Of a DNA stretch of 11,269 bases, positions 1 to 6,232 are shown in pieces. Position numbers and translations under genes: made by a program. Each line of letters starts with the position of its first letter. Positions within the stretch are counted from its first letter, which is position 1. The DNA is from an uncultured Collinsella sp. (GTDB lineage: Bacteria; Actinomycetota; Coriobacteriia; Coriobacteriales; Coriobacteriaceae), in assembly GCA_958445065.1 (NCBI GenBank), contig CAUCQW010000040.1, forward strand, positions 1-11,269, given 5' to 3'. The notes beneath the pieces were generated by a model. The model was not told the origin of the DNA. It was given only the letters and a program-made list of their open reading frames with translations, and made no database searches.

Positions 1-1
1 A

Positions 2-673
2 AACTCCCGCAGTCTGATGCAGCGCTTTGGTGCGCTGGAGGTGGCCATGCGGCAGGGTGATCTTGCTTTCGAGGTGCGGGATTACCTGAAAGACCACCCC
101 AATGCGGCGGTGGTCAATCTGGGCTGCGGGCTGGACAACACCGGCAGAACCTGCGACAACGGTAGATGCAAGATCTACAATCTGGACTTCCCGGATGTGA
201 TTGCCTTGCGGCAGCAGCTACTGCCCGCCGGGGATCGAGAACAAAATATCCCCTGCGACCTGAAAGACACCGCATGGTTTAGCAAAATCGATGCCTCCCG
301 CGGGGCGGTGTTCTTTGCCTCCGGGGTGTTCTATTACTTTCTGACCCAGCAGGTCCGGGAACTGGTGCGGGGGATGGCGGACGCTTTCCCCGGCTGTGTG
401 CTGGTCTTTGATGCTGCCAATCGGACGGCAGTAAAGATGATCGCAAAAACATGGCTTAAGACTGCAAAAATCAAGGATGTGGGGGCATATTTTGCGGTTT
501 CGGATGCCGCCAAGGAAATCGGCACGTGGAACAGCCGTCTACAGGTCACAAGTCGCGGCTATATGCTGGGTTACAACGATTTGAGAGACCCTTCTGTCAG
601 CGGCTTTTTCCGGTTTCTCGCAAGGGTCGGTGACAACGGGATGAAAATGCAAATCGTGAAAATTAGATTTTAA
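2..673 (+). CDS. Class I SAM-dependent methyltransferase, TcmP/LCM-like, 5' end outside window
   Basis: The frame is open to the left edge, so the N-terminus is missing. The in-frame ATG at 17 has no ribosome binding site and falls inside the conserved helix that precedes the SAM fold (SRSLMQRFGALEVAMRQ). The SAM-binding loop is seen as VVNLGCGLDN (about residues 38-47 of the visible part), followed by an acidic strand end NLDFPDVIALRQQ and a later LVFDAAN strand. This order is that of leucine-carboxyl-methyltransferase/tetracenomycin-type O-methyltransferases, which methylate carboxyl or hydroxyl groups of small molecules. The natural substrate cannot be read from sequence. Such genes are common single-gene cargo in gut Firmicutes and Actinobacteria. 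The C-terminus (MKMQIVKIRF) looks complete. Family call is fairly secure; function is not. Confidence 0.8.
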   Translation, partial: NSRSLMQRFGALEVAMRQGDLAFEVRDYLKDHPNAAVVNLGCGLDNTGRTCDNGRCKIYNLDFPDVIALRQQLLPAGDREQNIPCDLKDTAWFSKIDASRGAVFFASGVFYYFLTQQVRELVRGMADAFPGCVLVFDAANRTAVKMIAKTWLKTAKIKDVGAYFAVSDAAKEIGTWNSRLQVTSRGYMLGYNDLRDPSVSGFFRFLARVGDNGMKMQIVKIRF

Positions 674-682
674 AAGGCAAAA

Positions 683-799
683 ATGAAGCCCATTCACTTT
701 GACGTTGAAGAAGACGGCTTTTACGGCACATATTGGGCGTGCAAGGACACACATACAGCAGCGGACACGGATTCGATTGAAACCGTGCCCGCAATCTAA
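683..799 (+). CDS. Small hypothetical protein, 38 aa
   Basis: This short ORF begins 9 bases after the methyltransferase stop, with a weak AAGG ribosome binding site about 7 bases before its ATG. The product is acidic (MKPIHFDVEEDGFYGTYWAC at the N-terminus) and has no recognisable domain. Its close coupling to the methyltransferase suggests co-transcription. It could instead be the start of a gene truncated when the repeat at 828 arrived, since the stop lies only 28 bases before the repeat boundary. I do not recognise it. Confidence 0.35.
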   Translation: MKPIHFDVEEDGFYGTYWACKDTHTAADTDSIETVPAI

Positions 800-827
800 T
801 ACTATATTATTTTATCGAACGTCTGTT

Positions 828-1234
828 CTATTCCCACTCGATGGCGTCGGTTCTGCCGTCCCGTCATTCCAGTTACACCCAGTTTTCGGCATCGACACGG
901 AACGCGTGCCGCCGAATGACGCGATGTCGCGTTTCGTCGGCTTCGGGGACAAAAGTTGGGACAACCTCAAAAAACTTTTTTCAAACTCAGGGCTTTGAGT
1001 TTTTATTTTTGTCCCAAGGGGCACGGAGAGCCGCCTTTGGAGGCTCGATATCGCCGAAAACGCCCGTTTTGAAACTCAACCGCCTTTGAGCCTGCAAGCC
1101 ACCAGCTTCAACAGTAGGTGAGTCGACGCGGGTGGCTTACGAGCCGTTCACAAAACCGCAGGCCACAGGTCTTTGTCAACGATAAGCAAAGTGAATAGTC
1201 TCAGGTGGCTTGCCCATGAGTTGGCGTAAGCCTG
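828..1234. repeat. Long direct repeat, copy 1 (407 bp)
   Basis: This segment aligns almost end to end with 5576-5981 in the same orientation, at roughly 80-85% identity by eye, with few indels and nearly equal lengths (407 and 406). Shared blocks include CCCACTCGATGGCGTCG, CTGCCGTCCCGTCA, CACCCAGTTTTCGG, CTTCGGGGACAAAAG, CTTTTTTCAAACTCAGG, TTTTTGTCCCAA and AAAACGCCCGTTTTGAAAC. Read on the minus strand, the left edge is ATC GAG TGG GAA TAG (842-828), encoding Ile-Glu-Trp-Glu-stop as at the end of GuaA. An inverted pair GCAAGCCACC / GGTGGCTTAC sits near 1095-1139. No convincing protein gene lies inside. It may be the distal end of an integrated element or a dispersed non-coding repeat. Confidence 0.85.
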
Positions 1235-1352
1235 TTTAGCAAAAGGCTAATCGGACACGACAGGCCGCCCGCATGGCGACGGCGTTTCCCGTGCGGGCAC
1301 AAACAGCCCTGCGTGCCCTGTCGCGCGATATCCCAATGCGACGTTCAGAACC

Positions 1353-1541
1353 CTACCCGCCAAGCAGCCACCTCGCGAAATTCAGCACGAGCACGCCCTC
1401 CCGGGTATGGGGCTCATGCCTCGTGCGAGTGATGAGAATCTTCGGGAATGCATCCCCGATGGATAGAATCGGCGCAATCTCCCTCTCGAGCGTCGAATCG
1501 GCGCCGATATCGTCGCTCACATACACTCTCCTTCCCGGTTT
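1353..1541 (-). pseudogene. C-terminal relic of an AAA_14/DUF4143-type ATP-binding protein
   Basis: On the minus strand the reading frame ending at 1353 encodes a stretch of about 62 residues: RRVYVSDDIGADSTLERE, then IAPILSIGDAFPKILITRTR, then HEPHTREGVLVLNFARWLLG. This closely follows the conserved tail of the large DUF4143 ATPase family (pattern RIYVQVSDDI..ere.aPLl.I.DaYPKm.iaRTrhe.y..eGI.iid.a.WLL). Upstream of about 1541 the frame no longer resembles the family and no ATPase domain is present, so only the end survives. A residue or two also seems lost at YVSDDI relative to YVQVSDDI. The rest was presumably deleted together with the IS3 relic to the right. Whether homologues have toxin-antitoxin or other roles is not clear. 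Confidence 0.65.
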
Positions 1542-1622
1542 CGAAACCTGGAAGGCAGTATGCGCAAGGATGCGTCGAGGTGCGATCCCAGTCGTACCAT
1601 GCCAGCAGAGATGTCGAGGCAC

Positions 1623-1924
1623 ATTCGTTCATGCTGCAATGCGGGCATCGGAGATGAAAAAAAGCCCGTCGGGTAGTCATGGGCGTGCGGGAGCCCGCAT
1701 CAGTAACCTGCCTCCTCGGTTGTCCCTTCTTTGCATGGTCGTCTACATAAAGGAGGAACCAGCCATGCAGATCAGCATGCTTGCCCTTCTTGGGTCACGG
1801 ACCGGGGAGGCGAGGGCCTCCGTCGGGACCGCCCCGAGCAACCGGCATATCCAAGGAATGACAAGGCTCGATCGCTGTGCTGGTCAGGATGCCGAAGCGG
1901 GCCGTCCGCCAATCGGAATGCGGG
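1623..1924. other. Decayed stretch with an orphan ribosome binding site and start codon
   Basis: No convincing gene is seen here. A near-perfect ribosome binding site AAAGGAGG (1749-1756 region) precedes an ATG at 1765, reading MQISMLALLG and onward to a stop at 2046. The downstream residues look like random Arg/Cys-rich translation and run antisense through the IS3 relic. The best reading is a genuine gene start whose body has been lost. GGTCAGGATGC occurs twice (1879-1889, 1923-1933). A run of seven or more A residues near 1657 could be a T-run of a leftward terminator, but the preceding stem is poor. Confidence 0.4.
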
Positions 1925-2125
1925 TCAGGATGCTGCAACGTGATTCCAGCTGCAGGATACGGCTCCTTTGCGGTTGCCGCAAAACCTGCTGGCAACATTC
2001 TTACTATCCGAATGATGTACGCATCCCTTGGGATCGTTTCGCCTGACCAGGGCCATCTTCAGCGCCTCATCGGCCAGCTCGGCAGGCGCCTCTTCCACGC
2101 GTAATAGCCCTGGCGGGTCACCTAC
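1925..2125 (-). pseudogene. IS3-family transposase (OrfB) relic with internal deletion and frameshift
   Basis: Two pieces of an IS3 OrfB transposase are readable on the minus strand. The first, at about 2121-2076, reads VTRQGYYAWKRRLPS, matching the N-terminal HTH_21 signature (VSRSGYYAW..R.PS). The second, in another frame at about 2088-1995, reads ELADEALKMALVRR and then GCVHHSDSKNVASRF, matching the integrase-core segment that carries the second catalytic Asp (ALxMAxxRR..xG.vHHSDrGsQY.S..f). Roughly 130 codons that normally separate the two, including the first catalytic Asp, are missing. The frame breaks and a stop follows at 1925. Further left LSFLGYAGCS may be the eroded C-terminal HSSLGYxSP motif. 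Terminal inverted repeats were not identified. Confidence 0.65.
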
Positions 2126-2160
2126 GCAACCAAAGATACAAAAGGGATCGAATGGCCAGA

Positions 2161-2190
2161 AAGGATTGTCCTTGCCGACAGGCAATCCTT
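2161..2190. promoter_or_regulatory. Inverted repeat overlapping the -35 of the mef promoter (possible operator)
   Basis: AAGGATTGTC (2161-2170) and GGCAATCCTT (2181-2190) form a 10-bp inverted repeat with one mismatch and a 10-base spacer. The right arm ends on the first two bases of the TTGACA hexamer. The placement suits a repressor or activator site. An old transcription terminator is less likely because no T-run follows. Confidence 0.4.
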
Positions 2191-2217
2191 GACAAACGAG
2201 CTTCAGCCTCCTTAAAA
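2189..2217 (+). promoter_or_regulatory. Sigma70-type promoter for the mef-msr operon
   Basis: A perfect TTGACA (2189-2194) is followed after exactly 17 bases by TTAAAA (2212-2217), a reasonable -10 for a housekeeping sigma factor. Transcription would begin near 2224. That leaves a leader of about 130 bases before the efflux gene, which holds the leader ORF and hairpins listed next. Confidence 0.6.
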
Positions 2218-2258
2218 TTGCGTGGTTTGCCGAACTGAGTCAGCGAAGGAGGGGTGTC

Positions 2259-2294
2259 GTGGTTGGTCTTTTCCGCACGTGGATGAGCGCCTAA
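2259..2294 (+). CDS. Candidate 11-aa regulatory leader peptide upstream of mef
   Basis: GAAGGAGG (2245-2252) is the strongest ribosome binding site in the leader. It sits 6 bases before GTG at 2259, which opens an 11-codon ORF reading MVGLFRTWMSA and ending at TAA (2292-2294). Macrolide-inducible mef, msr and erm genes typically carry such short ORFs, whose drug-dependent ribosome stalling changes downstream folding. The peptide matches none of the known leaders (MsrDL, MefAL, ErmCL) and lacks their Arg-x-Arg type arrest motif, so drug sensing is an inference. An alternative GTG at 2254 is too close to the binding site. Confidence 0.5.
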   Translation: MVGLFRTWMSA

Positions 2295-2341
2295 AAAGCG
2301 GCGCTGTTATGGCGTCGCGCTGTTTTGCACGCCATTCCACG
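2278..2341 (+). promoter_or_regulatory. Overlapping leader hairpins, candidate attenuator before mef
   Basis: Three pairings compete in this RNA. AGCGGCGC (2297-2304) pairs with GCGTCGCGCT (2312-2321) with two bulges and is followed by GTTTT, which resembles a weak terminator. ATGGCGT (2309-2315) pairs perfectly with ACGCCAT (2329-2335). CGTGGA (2278-2283), inside the leader ORF, can pair with TCCACG (2336-2341). A ribosome halted on the leader ORF would cover the 2278 arm and shift the balance among them. The T-run is short, so translational rather than transcriptional control is also possible. Confidence 0.45.
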
Positions 2342-2354
2342 ATTGGACATAACC

Positions 2355-3641
2355 ATGATGTTTGAAACCTCTCGGCGCAGGTCTGTTTCGCTGTGCCATT
2401 CATGGCAATTTAAGATTTGTTTCGTATGGGGCGGGGAGCTCGTGTCGACATTGACGAGCTCGATTCTCCAAATGGGTCTCATTTGGCATATCGCCCTCAC
2501 GACAGGATCATCTTCCCTCCTCTCCCTGGCATCGTTAGCAGGCTTTCTGCCGATTGCTTTGTTCGGAGTCCTTGCGGGCGCCGTTGTCGACAGACTGCCT
2601 TTGAAGCGTGTTCTCATCGGCGCCGACCTCTTCGTTGCCGCGGTGGGCGCCGCCTTGGCGATTGCCTCGTTGGCCGGCAGCTTACCTGCGTGGTCAATAC
2701 TCATCGCCCTGTTTCTCCGCGCAGCTGGCACTTCGTTCTACACGCCGGCCTCCCAATCCCTCACGCCCCATCTCGCCCCGCCAGAGCATCTCGTTCGCCT
2801 ATCGGGAGTGATGCAAGCGATTCAGTCCGCCGGATACATTCTTGGCGCCGCGCTCGCGGCAGTGATTTATCCTGTGGCGGGCATTACCGCCATGATTGCC
2901 CTCGACGTGCTGGGGGCGCTTTTCGCTTCTCTAGCTGTCCTCGCCGCTCAGATAGACGCAGGAGGACTCGACGAAGCCGACCGCAGCTCGTCCTTTTCCA
3001 ATAAAGTTCGAGAACTTTTCTCTGAGATTTCGGACGGCTACAAGCTGATCAGGGGATACAGGGGGCTGTTCGCCATTCTTTGGTGCGGGTTCGTCTTCGC
3101 TTTCGCGTTCTCCCCACTCGCGGCATTGTTCCCAATAATGACCTTGGGACATTTTGGCGGTAGCACGGGAGATGCTGCTTTGGTGGAGGTCCTTTTCTCC
3201 GCAGGCATGCTGGCTGGGTCCGGCATTTTGGCGGCCACGGGAGGGTTCCGCAATAGGTCGCTCACCATGGTCGCCGCAATCGCCGGCTTCGGCGTCGTCG
3301 CAATCGCATCCGGATTGCTCGGCCCGTCGCTGTTCGCCGCTTTCCTACCGGCGAGCTTTCTTATGGGCGCATGCTCCCCGCTGTACGCAGGAACCCAGAC
3401 TGCCCTTATGCAGGAGCAGATACCTCCTGAGTACCTAGGCCGCGTTTTTGGTCTCTATGGAACCATTATGGCGTGGGCCATGCCCATGGGCCTCGCAGCC
3501 CCCTCCGTTTTTGCGCACCTGCTCGGAGCTCCGTTGTGGTCCGTCGGTTCTGGAGCGACCATGACACTGCTTGCGTTGGCGATGCTTCTCGCTCCAAGCG
3601 TCCGAAACGTGGGGAAAAAAGATTCCGGGCAGATTCAATAG
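2355..3641 (+). CDS. mef: MFS drug efflux pump, Mef (macrolide efflux) type
   Basis: A 428-residue proton-driven antiporter predicted in the cell membrane, expected to export 14- and 15-membered macrolides. It aligns along its length with Mef(A)/Mef(E) as I recall them. Landmarks are the start [20 protein letters not shown] and [25 protein letters not shown] (the MFS G-x-x-x-D-R loop), [49 protein letters not shown], and [20 protein letters not shown] followed by GRVFGLYG and [10 protein letters not shown]. Twelve hydrophobic segments fit the fold, with a polar central loop around residues 215-235. The start is uncertain: ATG 2355 or 2358 (or 2325) all lack a clear ribosome binding site, consistent with leader control. 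It forms an operon with the ABC-F gene 259 bases downstream, mirroring mef-msr(D) of streptococci. The sequence is clearly diverged, so it is a new allele or class. Confidence 0.85.
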   Translation: MMFETSRRRSVSLCHSWQFKICFVWGGELVSTLTSSILQMGLIWHIALTTGSSSLLSLASLAGFLPIALFGVLAGAVVDRLPLKRVLIGADLFVAAVGAALAIASLAGSLPAWSILIALFLRAAGTSFYTPASQSLTPHLAPPEHLVRLSGVMQAIQSAGYILGAALAAVIYPVAGITAMIALDVLGALFASLAVLAAQIDAGGLDEADRSSSFSNKVRELFSEISDGYKLIRGYRGLFAILWCGFVFAFAFSPLAALFPIMTLGHFGGSTGDAALVEVLFSAGMLAGSGILAATGGFRNRSLTMVAAIAGFGVVAIASGLLGPSLFAAFLPASFLMGACSPLYAGTQTALMQEQIPPEYLGRVFGLYGTIMAWAMPMGLAAPSVFAHLLGAPLWSVGSGATMTLLALAMLLAPSVRNVGKKDSGQIQ

Positions 3642-3770
3642 CCCAAGCATTCGAAAAAGAGGCGGCAGCCATCGGTTCGCGCGTCAGCCTTCAAGCCCTT
3701 GCGACGACGAGGTATTGCGCCGACATCCCACATCGCGCTCCTTATTCGCCGCCAACTATCATTTTCGGAT

Positions 3771-3839
3771 TTGCCGGCTTGCGCAAGGCCAAAACGCTCA
3801 CGCCGGCAATCGGGCAAAGGCGAAAAATCGACGTGAGCG
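3771..3839 (+). promoter_or_regulatory. Two mutually exclusive hairpins before msr, candidate attenuator
   Basis: In the 259-base mef-msr gap, TTGCCGGC (3771-3778) pairs perfectly with GCCGGCAA (3802-3809), while CGCTCACG (3795-3802) pairs perfectly with CGTGAGCG (3832-3839). The second helix uses bases inside the loop and one base of the stem of the first, so only one can form. The second is followed by ATTCTTTATT, a poor but possible release tract. This layout is that of a terminator/antiterminator pair. I could not identify a confident leader ORF with a ribosome binding site ahead of it. Confidence 0.4.
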
Positions 3840-3900
3840 ATTCTTTATTGGCATGGCTGCGCTTCCAGAAAACGACAATACACAAAAGGTGGTTCAACTT

Positions 3901-5370
3901 ATGGAACTCATAGTCAAAGCTAAAGACATCTTTTTGGAATATGCCGGCCGCGATATTCTGGACATCGAAGAATTGGAAATCTACCCCTACGATCGCATCG
4001 GCTTGGTAGGAGACAACGGTGCAGGCAAAACCAGCCTGCTAAAAATCCTGAGCGGCAATCTAACCATTGCGGACGCCGACGTCAGGCGCTTCGGCAGCAT
4101 TGCCCTCATCGGCCAGCTCGACGAACTCGACCTTGATGCGGCTCAGGACAACGGCGAGATGCTCTCCCGTCTCAACGTCGCCGAAGTGGCGCAGGAGACG
4201 ATGAGCGGCGGGGAGGAAACACGCGCCAAGATTGCCTCTGCGCTCTCCCAGCATGCAAGCGCGATCTTCGCCGACGAGCCTACGAGCCACCTCGACCAAG
4301 ACGGCATCCGCCTTCTCGTCGGACAGCTCAAGGCATTTGATGGGGCCCTGCTCATCGTGAGCCATGACCGTCATTTTCTCGACCAGGTGGTAGACAAGAT
4401 CTGGGAGCTCAAAGACGGCGGTATTTCCGAATTCTGGGGTGACTACTCCGACTATCTGCGACAGAAAGAAGAAGAGCGCAAAGCTCAGGCGACTCGATAC
4501 GAAGAGGCGATGCGCGAGCGCGATCGCCTCGAAGCCGCCATCGAAAAACAGCGGAAAAAAGCACGGCAGGTCGACGCCAAGCGGAAGGGTGCGAAAAAAA
4601 GCAACGAGTATGCAGGTCGCTTGGGGCATCAGAAAACAACCGGCACCAAGCAGAAGAAAATGCATCAGGCAGCTAAGAACATGGAGAAGCGCCTCGAAGC
4701 GCTCGAAGGGATCGAGGCCCCAGATAGCATTCGCGCCGTGCGCTTCCGCCAGAGCAAGGCCCTGGAACTGCACAGCAAATTTCCCATCTCGGCAGATGAT
4801 TTCAGCTTGAGCTTCGGCAACTGCGTGCTCTATGACCACGCGAAATTCGAGATACCGCTCGGTGCCAAAGTGGCCATCACCGGTGGCAACGGCACAGGAA
4901 AGACCAGCCTGCTGAAGGCAATCGTTCGACGCGCCGACGGTATCAACATCTCTCCCAAAGCAGAGATCGGCTACTTCGAACAGACAGGTTACAAGTTCGA
5001 CGCCCGCCAGTCTGTGATCTCGTTCATGCAGAATGGTTGCGAGTACAGCATGACCGAAATTCGAGGCATCCTCGCCTCTATGGGAATCGGACCGCGCGAC
5101 CTGACAAAGGACGTTGGCGTTCTCTCGGGAGGCGAAGTCATCAAGCTGCTACTCGCGAAGATGCTGCTGGGCAGATACAACATCTTGCTCATGGACGAGC
5201 CTGGAAATTACCTGGACATCAAGAGCGCCGAAGCCCTCGAGCAGATGATGAGCGCCTATGCCGGAACGATAGTGTTCGTCTCCCACGATAAGAGGCTGGT
5301 CGAGAACGTCGCAGACATTGTCTACGAAATAAAGGACACCAAGCTAGTCAAAATCTTTCAGCGCGAATAG
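3901..5370 (+). CDS. msrD: ABC-F ribosomal protection protein, Msr(D) type
   Basis: A 489-residue cytoplasmic ABC-F ATPase expected to bind the ribosomal E site and dislodge macrolides. Domain 1 has Walker [10 protein letters not shown] (37-45), signature MSGGEE (101-106) and Walker [11 protein letters not shown] (123-132). A charged helical interdomain linker, the antibiotic-resistance arm, spans about 186-285. Domain 2 has GGNGTGKTS (328-336), LSGGE (408-412) and [11 protein letters not shown] (429-439). The second Walker B has Gly where Thr or Ser is usual. The N-terminus [20 protein letters not shown] and the length fit Msr(D) (487 aa). The frame is open far upstream, but ATG 3901 has AAAGGTGG 8 bases before it and matches the family start. 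Upstream in-frame ATGs (3571, 3853) lack one. Partner pump Mef lies immediately upstream. As recalled, similarity to Msr(D) is strong but well below identity. Confidence 0.92.
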   Translation: MELIVKAKDIFLEYAGRDILDIEELEIYPYDRIGLVGDNGAGKTSLLKILSGNLTIADADVRRFGSIALIGQLDELDLDAAQDNGEMLSRLNVAEVAQETMSGGEETRAKIASALSQHASAIFADEPTSHLDQDGIRLLVGQLKAFDGALLIVSHDRHFLDQVVDKIWELKDGGISEFWGDYSDYLRQKEEERKAQATRYEEAMRERDRLEAAIEKQRKKARQVDAKRKGAKKSNEYAGRLGHQKTTGTKQKKMHQAAKNMEKRLEALEGIEAPDSIRAVRFRQSKALELHSKFPISADDFSLSFGNCVLYDHAKFEIPLGAKVAITGGNGTGKTSLLKAIVRRADGINISPKAEIGYFEQTGYKFDARQSVISFMQNGCEYSMTEIRGILASMGIGPRDLTKDVGVLSGGEVIKLLLAKMLLGRYNILLMDEPGNYLDIKSAEALEQMMSAYAGTIVFVSHDKRLVENVADIVYEIKDTKLVKIFQRE

Positions 5371-5426
5371 CCCTAAATGAGCAGGAAATAATCCCCGAAC
5401 GGAGACAAGGGAGTAGAACGGCAAAG

Positions 5427-5465
5427 AAAGAGCCTCCGTCCCAACGCAGGGAACGGAGGCTCTTT
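5427..5465 (+). terminator. Rho-independent terminator of the mef-msr operon
   Basis: AAAGAGCCTCCGT (5427-5439) and ACGGAGGCTCTTT (5453-5465) form a perfect 13-bp stem with a 13-base loop, 56 bases after the msr stop. The T-rich ends of both arms make it work in either direction. Confidence 0.9.
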
Positions 5466-5575
5466 AATCGCTTTTACTCATCTCCGTCGCTGGTGGCTTT
5501 GTCATGACTCTCGTACGAAACGAAACTCAGCGGCATAGTGCGGCACTCAAAATCGCAGGTCAGAACCCTGTCGTC

Positions 5576-5981
5576 CTACTCCCACTCGATGGCGTCGATT
5601 CTGCCGTCCCGTCACTCCAGTTGCACCCAGTTTTCGGTGCCGTCTCGAGCCAAGTGCCGCCAGGTGACACCATGTCGTGCTTCGTCAGCTTCGGGGACAA
5701 AAGCTGGGACAGCCTCAAATACTTTTTTCAAACTCAGGACTTTGATTTTTTGTTTTTGTCCCAAAGAGCGCAGCGGGGCGCCTTAGGAGGCTCGATAGCG
5801 CTGAAAACGCCCGTTTTGAAACTCAACCGCCCTTTAACCCGCAAGCCGCCAGCTGCAATCGTAGGTGAATTAACGCAGGTGGCTTGCGCGACATTCGCAA
5901 AACCCCAGGTCGCAGGGCTTCGCCATCGGCGGGAAAGGTGAGTAGTCTCGGGTGGCTTGCTTATAAGTTAGTGAAATCCTG
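5576..5981. repeat. Long direct repeat, copy 2 (406 bp)
   Basis: This is the second copy of the 828-1234 sequence, in the same orientation and 4748 bases away, so the mef-msr unit lies exactly between the copies. Its left edge, read on the minus strand (5590-5576), is ATC GAG TGG GAG TAG, again Ile-Glu-Trp-Glu-stop, with a synonymous GAA to GAG change. The internal inverted pair is GCAAGCCGCC (5841-5850) with GGTGGCTTGC (near 5878-5887). The inner AAACTCA/TGAGTTT helix of copy 1 is not preserved here, whereas the outer GGGACAAAA/TTTTTGTCCC pair is. No convincing protein gene lies inside. Confidence 0.85.
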
Positions 5982-6232
5982 AAACGTGACAAGACTTATT
6001 ACACGAATGATGTCGCCAGCTTCGGGATTGCCTCGTCGTCATAATATCCTTTGAGCTAACGAGGATGCCAGCTACGGGGTTGTCGATTTTCTGATGCATT
6101 AATAACCAGGCAAAGTCGGATAATCATATGAGCGGAGAGCACAAAAAGATAGCAGCTCATTAAGACAAATATCCTTGGCAGAATGCACTCCGGTGACTAG
6201 GATGACGACAGATGAACGAGGAGGACAGAACG

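Noticed and set aside
699..998. Plus-strand ORF through repeat copy 1, with a similar frame in copy 2 (5504-5941)
   Set aside because: Both copies share an open frame (LDGV.SAVPS.QLHPVFG), but differences are not biased to silent positions by eye, the starts lie outside the repeat and have no binding site. Kept as non-coding, though a codon-substitution test would settle it.
1273..2046. 257-codon plus-strand ORF
   Set aside because: No ribosome binding site at its start, irregular Arg/Ser/Pro/Cys composition, and it runs antisense through recognisable DUF4143 and IS3 relics. Only its internal ATG 1765 has a good binding site.
3571..3900. 110-codon N-terminal extension of the ABC-F frame
   Set aside because: It overlaps the end of mef, has no binding site at 3571, and the family start with binding site is at 3901.
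4060..4839. 259-codon minus-strand ORF
   Set aside because: Entirely antisense to the well-supported ABC-F gene, and its product looks like complement translation with no family features.
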